Assembly (NCBI GenBank): GCA_905182995.1
Contig: CAJJDP010000098.1
Span: 343,059 to 407,058 of the forward strand
Source of the DNA: Paramecium octaurelia
Lineage: Eukaryota; Ciliophora; Oligohymenophorea; Peniculida; Parameciidae
DNA: 64,000 nt
Direction of reading: 5' to 3'
Below the pieces are notes generated by a model, which did no database searches, was not told the DNA's origin, and was given only the letters and a program-made list of their open reading frames with translations. This document shows, piece after piece, positions 11,924-26,829 of the stretch. Within the stretch, counting starts at the first letter, position 1. Every line of letters starts with the position of its first letter. Both the position numbers and the translations under genes were made by a program.

Positions 11924-13186
11924 ATGAGTATATAGGTTCTAAATTATTAGGTTGAAGATTTGGGGTGGTTAATGAAATAGTAAGAAAAAAAATAATTATT
12001 AGATCCAAGAAGAAGTGTCAATGGACATTCATGTTGGATAACAACAAACACATATTGGAATTGGAGTTCTCTATTCTGAGTGGAAAGAGAAAATTAGTTT
12101 TAGATGGCAGAGTACTTCACGAAAGCATGTAACTGCAATTCTATTCTCAGGATGCTCACTTCCTAGTTTTAATACCCCTTTACTCTTGATGGGTTTGCAT
12201 TAAGCATTCTTCAACAGGGGGACACATTTGAATTGAGAATTAACAATAAGGACTTCTCTCATCTCTACAACCAAAGTAATTAGCTCTTCTTCCAAAATAG
12301 TTAAAACCAATGCGGCTTTTCAGAACGAAGATAATAAACCATATGAAAATCCTTCTTTTGAATCTCACAATTTTGACTTTGAAAACCATCCCAAGTATAT
12401 TATCAATTCATCATCCTTCATTAGAAAAATGAGCTTAAACTTTAAATTTGAGAACCCAAAAGATGTGTCTCCCATTTATTAAAAAGCATCTACAACTTAA
12501 TAGATAAAGTAAAGGAAACAAAATAATTCTAGGACATCCACAGCTTTTGGATAACCTGGAGCCTTTGAAGAATTTGAGTAATTTGGTAAGGTGTAAAAGA
12601 CTGAAAATCCCTTTGGAGATTCCTTTTAGGTTTCAGGATTCACTTCAGCTGATACTCCTTAGACAGTTTAAAAACAAGCAAGTATCTCAATGAATTTAAA
12701 TAGAAATTGATCTATTAGATATAGATGACGATACACCACAAAAATCACAAACAGTAGATGTAGATCCGTTTTAATAATAATAAAATTCTTAATAAACATA
12801 ATAAACAGGACTATTTGATGCTTTTGGCACTGGTTGGAATTAACAACAGCCGCAATAAGGTTAATAAAACCTGCTTTAAGAATCTAATAAAAGTTCACAG
12901 CCATTTGAGTACTTGATTATTCAAATTTAGTGCCTTTAATTTAGTTGGATCAGTAGGACAAATTGGATCAGTACCTGCACAATAAGGATTTTCTAATCAG
13001 TAAGGGGGATTTCAATCTTTTGATTAACGATTTCCAGAGCCCCAGAAATAAGAACAATTAAAGATCTTAAATCTATACAGGAATCAACAACCTGTAGTTG
13101 GTAATTTGGCTTATTCAGCATTTCCTTAAGTTTATACACAACCAATGGTTTAATAATAGCCAACACCATTTGATCTATTCAGATGA
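11924..13186 (+). CDS. FAIM1-like beta-domain protein with clathrin/adaptor-type motifs, 382 aa
   Basis: ATG 11924, TGA 13184-13186. Five introns (23 nt 11980-12002, 22 nt 12129-12150, 25 nt 12276-12300, 22 nt 12682-12703, 22 nt 12909-12930) give exactly 383 codons. Residues about 24-100 read like the FAIM fold: QWTFMLDNNKHILELEF, SGKRKLVLDGR, then YPFTLDGFAL and FELRINNKDF. The remaining 280 residues are disordered and Gln-rich, with NPFGDSF (about 206), LLDIDDD (about 233, a clathrin-box pattern), VDPFQ (about 250) and repeated FDAF/FDLF-type peptides, as in endocytic adaptor-binding tails. FAIM identity is by pattern only. The gene starts 33 bp after the previous stop. Confidence 0.7.
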
Positions 13187-13229
13187 GTTGAATATTCTGA
13201 ATAATAATATAAATATTCAAATTTAAAAA

Positions 13230-14055
13230 ATGGAATTGTTAAATTACGCTGCCACAATTATCCAAAAAACATTCAGAGGTTTTCTTGCTCGATAGGCTGT
13301 AAAATAAATAAGGAGAATAAACTATTTTTCATCATATGGTATTTCAATTATAATAATTAGACCATCATAATGAGTATGGGTTTTGCATTTAGCCTTAAAG
13401 ATCAAAAAAATCTACTCGCAATGCTCAATCACTCGTGTAACCGACTAAAAGAATGATAAGAAGCAGCGTCTACATTTAGAAGTGCTATCGAGGATACTTA
13501 AGTAGAAAATACGTTTGCAATTTTTACAAATTGAAATAGATCGTATTATTTTTAGAAGGACACATTCACAATTTCTTGAGGAAAGTAAGATGGTTCTGAT
13601 ATTAGAGAATTTAATAAAGGAAAATCCATATAAAGTAATTGATGGCGTAATGTTACAATTTTCAAACTCAATGCAAATCAATAGCAAAAGGCAGATATAA
13701 TTACAGTAAATTCATGAATCAGAAATAATTTGATGAGATAAATGGCATAATATTTACTTCCTTTCTGCATCTTATGATACCTAACTTTGAGAAGTTGAAT
13801 TCAGAACAGAAGTCCCATTATGTAGATTAGATCTTGGGAGTGGTGTAATCACATCCCCCCAGAAAAACAATGCCAACTCAAGTCAGTTCGAAGACGCCCT
13901 TGAAGTAGAGACACATCATTTAGAATGTGAGTGTTTTGTCTTCTGAAGTATTGACAAGTAATGGCAGTTGCACTTCCAGTCATAAATCCAAGTCGAATTT
14001 AACAAATGAGGAGTTTAAATCAATTTTACAAAGATAGAATAAATAAATCAAATGA
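13230..14055 (+). CDS. IQ-motif protein, 260 aa
   Basis: ATG 13230, TGA 14053-14055; introns of 22 nt (13339-13360) and 21 nt (13585-13605) leave exactly 261 codons. Two calmodulin-binding IQ motifs are visible: IIQKTFRGFLARQAV at residues about 9-25 and YIQKCYRGYLSRKYV at about 85-100. The rest is basic and Ser/Gln-rich with no other domain. The second intron is required, since the frame otherwise meets TGA right after it starts. Calmodulin binding is a family inference. Confidence 0.78.
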
Positions 14056-14156
14056 TCTAATTTTTATATATATATATAATTTTGGTGACTCTAAATTGAA
14101 TACATATAGAATAAATTTGGGATTGAAATTAGTAATGATAAAGATATCATCATAAA

Positions 14157-15062
14157 TCATTCTAAATAGATAAATTCTGCTCTACAAAAAGGGCAAATTG
14201 ATTAGTATTGAATCCAATTTTAGATGCACTGTTGATGGAAGTAGTGTTTAGAATTGCAAGGGAGGATGTATACAATTTCACCCTTTTGGTAGTCATTGAG
14301 GCAAATAGCACATTGGGAAGTTGACTAATCGAAGGAACTAGGATTGTAGGGCTTAATGTGTTTTTTTCGTCTGCAATAATTTAAAATGGATTTTGGAAAA
14401 TAGTAAAATGGAAATGTGAACAGTGCAACGAGATCAAAGCCTGTGATGAAGGATGTTATGACGATGAATGTCAAATACTGCCATTGATAAATGCGTGTTT
14501 AATCGAAGTAAAGAATAGTTAAGACAATGGCTGCCAGCCAGAAAAATATCGGAATGAAAAAGAAATAGTTTGAATACATCTAAGTTATTTGACAGTATTT
14601 ACATGAATTCGAAAGAAGTACCCTAATTGTAATTGCATTTTGAAATCAATCGAGTAGATTGTATACCTGTAATCTCTATTTAGGTGTATAACTTATACAA
14701 TAATGCATGTCGACTTCTTCAAACCATCCTTAATTGACCACTTGCTATTGGTTTAAGTATCCAGCGCAATTTATTAGGTTATTCTATGGATGAAAATATA
14801 AAAATACTTTGTTTTTCATGGCCCATCTCCATCTCAAATACACAACTATTTGAACAAGGTTTTGTGCACCCACAATAATTGGCACATAATCGCCATTGAT
14901 GTGATAATTGTTCTCTGAGATGTAGCAAACTCCAAGTAAGGTCGAGAGGATCAAAAAAAAGAATTAGAAGATTGTCCATCTTTTCCAATACAAGATGTGT
15001 CGTTGGAAATGCAAAGTTGCTCCGACATGTCCTCCTTAATCAAGAACCAATGGTTGATTCAT
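14157..15062 (-). CDS. RING-H2 membrane E3 ligase-like protein (one unresolved junction)
   Basis: ATG 15062, TGA 14157-14159. The N-terminal half has membrane helices (FFLILSTLLGVCYI; VPIIVGAQNLVQIVVYL), the middle two more (FFFIPIFFWLAAIVLTILY; YLTFIVITSFITGF), and the end is a textbook RING-H2: CAICLNDYQ, then CNSKHYFHQQC and CPFC. Such proteins recruit ubiquitin-conjugating enzymes at a membrane. All parts lie in one frame (906 bp), but an in-frame TGA sits at 14646-14648, codon 139. Candidate GT..AG pairs around it (23, 44 and 23 nt together keep frame) include one unusually long for Paramecium, so the splice pattern, or a possible disruption, is unresolved. Confidence 0.7.
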
Positions 15063-15163
15063 TACAAATTATAATTAATAGTTGCTTAAATTACAACATC
15101 AGTTTTGAATAATATGATTAATTAAATGTTAACAATTATTTAAAATATAAAAGTTCCTATAAC

Positions 15164-16102
<939 letters not shown>

Positions 16103-17280
16103 ATGAAGATATCTAATTATAAATGTAATCATCCTAAACTTTATGAGTAATTTAAGAATGTAACGTTATTATTGTCTTGTATAGTTATCCTTTTCTCTAT
16201 TTTTTCTTATAAGGCTTCAACTAATTATATTACAAAACCCATTAAATTTACATCATTCCAACATTGGCACTTATGAAAAATTTGAAAATGTTTGTCATTA
16301 TTTATGCATGTAAACAGACCATAAACCCTAATTCTGGGCAGATTGGCATTCATTTGCAATAATTATGAACTATATTCGTCATTGAAGTGATCAAAAGCAA
16401 AAACTCAGTTTTCAATTTTAGGAGATAAAAAAATCTAAGCAGTTTTAAGAACTAAAGATATGAGACTTAGATTTATTGCTCGAATGAAGAATTTTGATGC
16501 AAACAACAAATTTGATGAATTATATAAACATTATTATTTTTTACAATAAAGCTTCTCATAATCCTAACAAATATTAGTGAAAATTTAAACATCATTAACA
16601 CGAGATCATATAACCAACACGCAAAGAGAACTAACATCATAGTTTAGATGTCCCTGTTTGAGTTTCTGTACTATAGCACTATAGTACAAGCATCTCATTA
16701 ATGATCCTAATGTGCAGATATCCATGAATAAATGCATTTTTATAATCACAAATACCAAGGTTGACATCAGATAGAAAGGTTAAGCTTTATCAGGAATTCA
16801 TGTTCTTTTCAAACACTAATTTTTTATGCAATCTTCCTATATATCCGAGTGGTAATTTTTGAAAGGTTCTTTGTAATTAAGGATTACAATATCACGAAAA
16901 GGCAACTTTACATGATTCATTTTTTATCCAAAATACCATTACGATCATGAAATTCTTTTGTATTTCAATTAATCTTTACTAATACTACATTTTTAAATTT
17001 GACAATAGATTACTCTATATTATTAGGTGTATCAATAGAGGATTTATTCGAAAGAATTTCTTGATCATTTACTACTTGACCTATTGGATTTTAAGCCTTT
17101 AGAATACAACTTTAATGCAGAAGAACAGCTTTTAATGTATATATACATCAGTTAAGCTTAGAATTAATCAAGATTGTTGAATAAGAATTCTATGTTAAGA
17201 GTAAATCTATTTTAAATTACTAATTTTTTACATAAATCAATATAATATGTGTTAATTCTTTATTTAAATTCAGTTTGATG
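16103..17280 (+). pseudogene. decayed or unresolved multi-exon gene
   Basis: Several long, protein-like plus-strand stretches occur but do not join cleanly. ATG 16103 leads, via a 25-nt intron (GTAACG..ATAG), into a stretch containing GTYEKFENVCHYLCMQ; a 20-nt intron then reaches ARMKNFDANNKFDELYKHYY and about 150 further residues, before TGA near 16911. The same frame resumes with HYDHEILLYFN and, after another TGA near 17000, FLDHLLLDLLDFKPLEYNFN, ending near 17280. No family is recognised. Either unrecognised introns bridge the TGAs or this is a recently decayed gene; two stops in one frame favour decay. Confidence 0.4.
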
Positions 17281-17444
17281 ATTTGGGACATAAAAAAAAA
17301 ATATCCAGGCGCTACGATGAGCGTAGAAATGGCTCAGAAATTATTGCCATAAATTCGCTTGAATAAGTTAGAATTGATCAGAAGTTCAGGAATAAATTTC
17401 CTCCTTTAGATTACCAAATGATTATAAATATATTAATAATAAAA

Positions 17445-19253
17445 ATGTCAGACGATTAAATACCAGAGGAACTTTTCAATGAATAGATAAGTGTTGCACC
17501 TTCTTTGTATACACACAGTTCCATCATTTAAGATATACAAAACAAAATGATTCAATAAAGTTCTAAAATCCAGAATGATCCAGTCATTCTAAAGACTTCA
17601 TTAACAAATGATATATTCAAGGAAGACAATTTGGACATTTCCTAATTTGACCCAAATAACCCTAAATACAAAAGCAAGCCGCATGAGGTCCTTTTTTAAG
17701 TAAACTCCTTTATAAAATATACTTTCTTCTCCTTATTATTTACCATACTAGGACCTTTGGTTATTCCAATATTTATTTGGACTCATAAGCAATTACTATA
17801 TAACTTTCAACTATTGGGATTGAAATGGACATGTCTATTGGCCTATCTTCGATATGCGTTGGACTTGGCTTTGATTATAGGCTTTATATATCATCCAATG
17901 AATTAATTTTAGCTTCAATGTAATAACTTCATTCTAATCTCAATAGTGCTCCTGTATTTTGTAGTCCAATTATTTTCAGAATTGGTTCTCTAAAACTTAA
18001 TGTTGGCCTTCTACCATCCTTAGAAGATAGAACTGTTAGAAAAGTTTCCACTTGAAGTCATACTGAATAAATTTGAAAATCAGATCAATCCACTTCGATG
18101 GTGTTAGTAGAGCCCAGAATTAATTTAATTTGAGTTGGAACAGTCTATAAGAAGGTTGCATATTGAACCTGGATTATTCATTTTTTTCTTTATAGTTCAA
18201 CCGAATGAAAAAAGAAGGGAAAAGATCTCTCATAAATTTGAGAACTTGAAAGTGGAAGGCAAGTATGCTGGAAATGGGATAAAAATGGCAATAGAAATAA
18301 TTCAATATTACAATGAGTCATCTCCCTTATACATGTACGGCATAATCGCCTGTGGTTTCACAATCATTCGATTATGCATCACAATTACATATTAATTCTT
18401 TTAACATGCAGCCCTCATGTAGATTATCATGTTTATAGCAATCACAGCTCTTAACACTTTTGGCTACTTTACTGTAATAAGCATCATTTTAGTAACATTC
18501 AGAGACTTACAAAGGAAGGTATTTTGCTTGAATCAACTATCTCATTTAATTTCTGCTTAACAAGTTGAAGAATATGATGAGACAAAAATATTCCCCACTT
18601 TAAATTTCCTATGTGTGCAATCCTTGTTTTCATGGTAGAATTTACGAAAGGTAATCCTTGATTATGGTCTACAATACTATCAGAGAGAAAACGCAATCAT
18701 CTCATTCTGCTTAGAAATAATTTTGGTTTTAGTTCTATTTGCGCTTTTAAACATGTTCAATGTGATAAGTTGTTACTCCTTGGGCGACTCAAGCAAATTT
18801 TCTTTGTTCATTTTGATTAGCTTTGATGTACTTACAATTATGTTCCTATCCATTCTTGTCGTCCTGTAAGGGGCTCGTATCAATAAACATTTTTAAATTC
18901 ACCAAACCATGTTAAAGAAAAACATGTTTACTTACTAGCAACTTTCAACGTAATCATTCATTAAGTAGGAGTATCATGTGCAACCTTAAGATTTTATGTT
19001 TAAAACACTTAAATCTATACTCGATAGAATACAACTGGGAGATCAAAATAAAAACTGGTTTTTCTTGTATTCTTAATATGTTTTGAATGCAATTGATTAG
19101 GCATATTCAGATTTGTGCTATGAGGAGGAGAATAAACCATTTACTGTCTTGGGAATAGCTATGACATATAGCTTAGCATTATAACTAATAGCAAGTTTTC
19201 TAGGTATCCTGGGAACCATAATCATAAGTTTATACTTCAATGTTGATTTATGA
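17445..19253 (+). CDS. multipass membrane protein, 602 aa
   Basis: One intronless frame of 603 codons from ATG 17445 to TGA 19251-19253. About 85 polar N-terminal residues are followed by some ten hydrophobic helices, beginning FFSLLFTILGPLVIPIFIW and ending in LALQLIASFLGILGTIIISLYF. Between helices 4 and 5 lies a soluble block of about 130 residues including EKRREKISHKFENLKVEGKY. No transporter signature is recognised. It could be a ciliate-specific channel or transporter subunit. A weakly resolved locus lies just upstream on the same strand. Confidence 0.82.
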
Positions 19254-19679
19254 ATATGCGTAATTTTTATTTATATTCTCCTCATAAATTAAGACTTTTA
19301 TTTTAGTCTTCATTTAATTGCATTAACTTATAATCATATAACTTCTTTATCTTTCCTGAACATGATTTTTGATAATGAAATGTCATTAATTCTTTCTATC
19401 TTTGAGATGATTTTATGGTAAAAATAAGAGTAGATCTTAGAATTCTCATAGAATGTTCAGTTCTAATTTGAATTTGATATGGGAATGTTCTGATGAACCA
19501 GTGAGTTGATTATGTATATTAACAATATGATGAAACACAATTAAAGGTATAATTTGTTTATTATGAATTTGAAAGAATAAATAAATAAAATAAAATTATT
19601 AATTACACGTTAAAGAATTTCTAGAAGAATTCTCTTTGTATATAAATTGATTATACACATCATTTAGAAATAATTTATT
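19254..19679. other. intergenic, promoter region of BiP gene
   Basis: About 425 bp without a gene. It contains no frame worth calling. Imperfect pairs of GAA/TTC triplets near 19605-19635 (TTTCTAGAAGAATTC) look like a heat-shock-element-type palindrome about 50 bp upstream of the chaperone start; this is pattern only. Confidence 0.4.
19613..19636 (+). promoter_or_regulatory. possible heat-shock element upstream of BiP
   Basis: The stretch AATTTCTAGAAGAATTCTC contains alternating TTC/GAA units (TTCTAGAAGAATTC), the core pattern bound by heat-shock factor, and lies about 45 bp before the ATG of an Hsp70-family gene. AT-rich DNA makes such matches easier by chance, so this is suggestive only. 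Confidence 0.4.
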
Positions 19680-21706
<2,027 letters not shown>

Positions 21707-21731
21707 TTAATGTGTGCAATATTTTATTTTA

Positions 21732-22649
21732 ATGAAAGTTGTATTTCAAATCTGCATCATTTCCTTACTATTGACTACCTGCTATGCATTCAATATTCAT
21801 TAATATGCAGCTATGCTACCTGGTCTCAAACTACCTCCAAACACCAAAACTAGAGTATTGGTAATTGATACTTTTGAAGACTTCCTATGGGCCAATCTAT
21901 ATGTAGGGTATTATCAACAACATTTCAAATTAGCCTCTTCTACTACTTTTCATATTTGGCTACTGGAGCAGCTCTAGAATTTACTAACCCAATACCAAAG
22001 TCAGCCTTCAGAGTGAAAAACATGAAACTCGAAATCAGTAGAGGAGTCTAAGCCTTATTCTGGGTACTACTCTCGGCCACCATTTTCATGTGGAAAATCG
22101 AACCCCTAACACCATATTATGGATATTATGAAACACACGATTTTGGATTGAAGGAATGGCTCATTGGACTTTTTGTGTATCTCTATCTTCTATTCATTAG
22201 ATATTCCATTGGATTCGATTTCTACTTTTACGTCACTCATATCATCCTCCATCAGCCATTCTTTTGGAAATACATTCATAAACAACATCATGAATTTATT
22301 GAACCAACAGCATTTGCTTAAGATGCAGTCCATCCAATTGAAGCCATTGTATAAGGCCCATTAGGACATTTCTTCCCATGTCTCTTCTACCCAATCCCTC
22401 CGGTTTGGCATCAGTATGTTAAATCATCTTATAATTAGCTTTTTTGGTTTTTTGACTGCTGTCTATGCCTAAGCTGCTCATGATGGAAGATGGGACCCAT
22501 TCGGACATATTAATCACCATTTCTATGTCACCTGCAATTATGGAATTTGGGGTGTGTGTGATAGAATATTTTAAACAAATCATTCCTCATCAAGATTCCC
22601 TGTTAGATATGTTCCAAGCTGGGAGAAAGATGCAAAAAAAATTAAATGA
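21732..22649 (+). CDS. sterol desaturase / fatty-acid hydroxylase family enzyme, 288 aa
   Basis: ATG 21732, 26 bp after the BiP stop; TGA 22647-22649. Introns of 26 nt (21908-21933) and 25 nt (22414-22438) leave exactly 289 codons. A signal-like N-terminus is followed by membrane helices and the three histidine boxes of the di-iron superfamily: HIILH, KQHHE, and [14 protein letters not shown]. These enzymes use O2 and cytochrome b5 electrons in the ER to hydroxylate or desaturate sterols or lipids; which substrate cannot be told. The second intron is verified because its removal joins the helix leading into the third box. Confidence 0.9.
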
Positions 22650-22674
22650 TCAACTTAAATGATTCACAAATAAA

Positions 22675-23898
22675 TCAACATTCCGTTAATCCACTCATAT
22701 TTATCAGTTGTATTGTTCCAATTGGATATTCCTAATCCTTATTCATGGTATTATAAGTGATGTCTACTTCATTCGGCAAATATCCCTCCTTCTAAAAAAT
22801 AAATATTCCATTAAACTAACCATTAATCAATGGGTTTTCAGCATACAATGTGAAGTAACCTTCTCCATCACTTAATGTGGAATTAATTAATTATTTCGCT
22901 GTGAATTCGATATAATATAATATCTTTACACTCTCGATTGCATTTTCCTACTTATCTGTGCATTATAGACCTTGCATTTCCAACACTCTCCCAGTGAATT
23001 TAGTACTCGATAAGGCCTTCTTCTTTATCACTTAAGGGCTAAAGTTGAAATCAGTTGTTATATTAGACTTCTCTTTCACTTTGAATACAGAATATAGTAT
23101 CCCACAGTTAGGGTTCATTATCATAATACCACAAGAGTACTCAAATCCTTCTTTAAATGCCTTATCTAGTTAAATCACATTAACATCCTTCTACGTCATA
23201 AATTAATCTTTGTATTCAGTTCCACATGAAAATGAAATCTATACTACATTTGAATTCTGAATTTATGTCTAATTTTCTTAGCAATTTCTGTTGATATTAA
23301 CTTACAAATTTACAAGATAGTAATTCGGTTTCATGAAAATCTATCCAAGGTCTGCATTATATGAGTCATATAATTAAACAATTTGTTATTATTTAAAGTA
23401 ACCCTATAAATTGATTGATATTGAGGCTTGATATATCAACAATTTCATTAACTTGTTTTTTGCTAAAAAACAACCATCCTACCCAGTTTTAATTTCTTAT
23501 ATATCCAAAAGAGTGGGCTAATCATAAACTATGCTTATTGTAGTATCAGAAACTGGTAATAAATTATCACTTTATATCACACAACCTTAAATACTTGTTT
23601 TCACACTTTCGTTATTGTCCAATAATATTCTTCCTAAATTTACAGGGCAATCATCTCTATTTATTTCAATTTACATTGTGAATTAATTTGCAATGTTCAA
23701 ACTTAGCTATCCTTATACTTCATTTGAATCTATTTCCAATTCAAATTCTCCTTTTTTATTACTAATCGTTTGACTGTTTTTGAATGATACAACCACATTA
23801 TTTGCAGGAAAAGACTTAGGTGTGTATAAAATCCCAGTTATTTTGCATCCATCCGATTTCGAAACTAATAAATAAATCAATATTTTAAATATTAACAT
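22675..23898 (-). CDS. secreted or GPI-type beta-rich protein, 407 aa
   Basis: Single frame from ATG 23898 to TGA 22675-22677, 408 codons, no intron. An N-terminal hydrophobic stretch (MLIFKILIYLLVSKSDG) suggests secretion. The body is made of repeated beta-type segments such as GILYTPKSFPANNVVVSFK with KGEFELEID, and near the end TLSDGEGYFTLYAENP, resembling carboxypeptidase-regulatory-like (transthyretin-type) modules. Cys residues are regularly placed. No enzyme domain is present. It converges with the desaturase gene with 25 bp between stops. Confidence 0.75.
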
Positions 23899-24433
23899 TA
23901 TATGTTAGATTAATTAATTCATTTATAATACTTGCAAATTTGAGAAGCTCAGCATTATGACACTATTAGGCGATTGGTTCATTACTTTGCAACATTTTTT
24001 TTTACTAGACTAAATCCACATACTTTTTTGCTGCCTATCAAATAACAAATTCTTTGCTCATAGTGAATCTCTTTTAGTATAATTATAAAACTGCTTACCC
24101 TTAAATAATTACACCATTGAGAAATTCTCTTACAAAGTAAATAGTTTTATGATAATATAAATCCTGAATGTCTTTAGATACGTTTTTATCGAATAACAGA
24201 AAACTATATCTCAATAATTTTAAAGAATGTTAATTTGATTTTTGCATTCAAATTATTTTTATTCTTCTGGTTTAATACTCAAGTTTTTATTTTATCCCCT
24301 CAAAATAGTTTCGTTGATCTGAATTTATTATGAAAATCAATATTAGAAAACATCAAACTTATTATTTTTCGAAAACAGGGAATATATAGAAATTACTAAA
24401 ATAAATACTAGGATGATGATGATAAATAGTGCA
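23899..24433. other. gene-poor AT-rich stretch
   Basis: No frame on either strand that I would call. This marks the switch from dense housekeeping genes to the gene-poor subtelomeric part. Confidence 0.45.
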
Positions 24434-24910
24434 TCAAAGGGTAGGATAGGTTAAATCGCTTGTTATAGAGCTACTGCTCTCCTTTGTGAGTAACAGATTA
24501 AGCAATTAACTTATGACTTCTTTTTGACTATATAATATCTTGTTGAGAGGCAGTAATGCAACATAATTTAACTTTATTTATTTAATTAGGGGTTTCTATG
24601 CAAGGTGTTATTTAGCCTGTTCACCTTATTAATAATTTAGAGAGATTTGTCAATATAGTATTAATTACAGTATGGAATAAGTTCCTCCTTGTTGCTCCAA
24701 ACCCTTAGGAGTCAAAGTTTTATATTCAATAAAATAGATAGTATATGCACAAGTTGCTATATTCTCTGAATTGTATCTAGTGAGTCTCCTATAATCATTA
24801 TTTCTCTCTTTAGAAATACTTGTTGCTCTTTTCTAAATTCTATCAATGTGATATTAGCTTCCTATATCTAGCATGTAATAGAAGCTATCTTTTATTATTT
24901 TTTCTAACAT
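24434..24910 (-). pseudogene. small gene with in-frame TGA, 158 codons
   Basis: A coherent minus-strand frame runs from ATG 24910 (MLEKIIKDSFYYMLDIGS) to TGA 24434-24436, 159 codons, with protein-like composition on both sides of a single in-frame TGA at 24650-24652. The TGA sits in the context LILY*QISLNYQQ, where a Trp codon (TGG) one base away would fit. No GT..AG pair of suitable length removes it. Family unknown. Likely a recently disabled gene, or a sequencing error. Confidence 0.4.
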
Positions 24911-25559
24911 ATTGCGAATAATGAGATAATTAATAATGATTTCATTTATTTATAATTGTGATCTAATCCATATTCTAATAAATCTAACAGAACAATGGCT
25001 GGTTGTACTATTAGATTGGTAATATTACATTAATATGATCGAATTCTGAAAGATTTTGCATTTTGTGTTTGCTTAATAAAAAATATAAAAGATACATTTG
25101 GAATCTGTCTAGTACTTAAACAAAAAAAAAGTAATAGAAATCCAATATTTTAATTAAAGCAAGTAAATAGCCTTTATCAAATAATTTCTTGCTTAAGAAA
25201 GCTACTCATAGGCTTCATGTTAAGAAAGCTTTGAATGCTTTTTCCTTTAGTGTGATACTGTAAAAATTGACAAAGAAGAAAATTTCAGATTGCCTTCGAT
25301 TTCTTTCAAAAGCAAAAACTCAAAAAATAATTACTTAATACAATTATTAAGCGAAGCTATGAGATGAGAAAAACCCTCAAAGAAGTCAACTATATGATGA
25401 AAAATATTTGATGAACAACTTAGACAACATTACTATTCTCAAGAAATTTAATTTCAAGTAATGAAAACTAATTAAAACAATAAAAATAATCAAATTTTTG
25501 GAATTCTTTAATTTTTCTTTGAGGCATAGAAAACAGATTAATATGTTTTGGAAGTGAAA

Positions 25560-26075
25560 TTTCATCTCAGGGAGAATGTCTCAAAAATATAAATTTAATT
25601 GAATCTGAATTTGAAGATGTTAGCAGAAGTTGAATGAAGTTTAATGGAACATAATTATTTAATTATAATTGGAAGAAATTTAAAATACACGAATCAAATA
25701 AATTACAGAGTTTTATTAAAGAGTTAATTAAGTTTGCTTTTCTCCTGATTGCTCTTCAATAGAATGTAGCAATATTGATAACTTTATCCATTTATTGGAT
25801 GTTAAACCAGGAGAATAAAAAGCCAAATTAGTTGATAATATTAATTGGGCTTTTTCGATATGCTTTTCACCTAATTCTACTACATTAGCATCTGCAATAG
25901 AGGATGGCTATATGTCAGAAGGGAAACAAATGTTTAAATTAGATGGACCTAATCGAATTGTCCAATCAATATGCTTCTCTCCTTATGGTATTATATTAGC
26001 ATCTAGTAGTAAGGATAACTCTAATTAATTACTGGGTGTTAAGACAAGAGAAGCATACAGGTTGGGCATAACTAT
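25560..26075 (+). pseudogene. relic of pentapeptide/WD40 gene (copy A)
   Basis: Recognisable plus-strand remnants in shifting frames: pentapeptide-type LIESEFEDVS and MKFNGTQLFNYNWKKFKI, then WD40 pieces CFSPDCSSIE, AFSICFSPNSTTLASA and SICFSPYGIILASSS. TGA codons and frameshifts interrupt every unit. It matches the pentapeptide-then-WD40 order of the intact gene at 57.1-62.3 kb, so it is a decayed family member. Confidence 0.7.
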
Positions 26076-26829
26076 TATATCAATCTAACTTAAATTTTTG
26101 TTCTCATTTGATTGCCTCCCTGTTGCCCCTTACCTGGTAGTTGAGATAATTCTATCAGTATATATATGAACATAGTTGATAAATTAATACAAATTTTCAA
26201 AATTAATTTATTAAAAATTTTATTTTTCCAGAAGAGAAAGTACAAAATTAATCATTCTATACTCTAATGAAATATATATTTCTAAATAAAGTATTTTTGT
26301 CTCTTACTGCGGAATTTACAAAGCTTTTCTTCTACCTTAATGCTTAGCATAGATAATCTTCTATTTTTAGTTAAGTAATGCGATAACTTATTAAGAAAAA
26401 ATAAATAGAAATTCATAGTAAATTTTGTTAAAATAATGATTTACCATTTATCAGCAATAAATAATTTGAATGAATGAAAATTAATCATATTTCAAAATCA
26501 TAACTGAAAATACTAAAAATGCACAATTTTTAGATTCTGACTTATAAAATTCGTATAATTGTTTTTGGAAGATAATTAAAGTATTTGGATAAACAAGAAA
26601 GGTGCTTTATTTGAAAAGGTTGGAAATGACTGCTAATTTCGAAAATGAATAAAGAAACAAAAGGGATTATATTATTACATAAGCAAGCAAATATATATCC
26701 TTTAAGGTTATATAAATTAAATGAATTAAATTCGTTTTGTCTGAAGATTCGCATAAGATTTTAGTTTTAAAAGAAGCCACTGATAATAAATATTGAGATT
26801 AATCATTTATGTGAAGAACAAATTTTGCA

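Noticed and set aside
17290-17330. Short GC-richer hairpin-like stretch (GGCGCTACGATGAGCGTAG) as a tRNA
   Set aside because: No cloverleaf arms, no T-loop consensus and too short.
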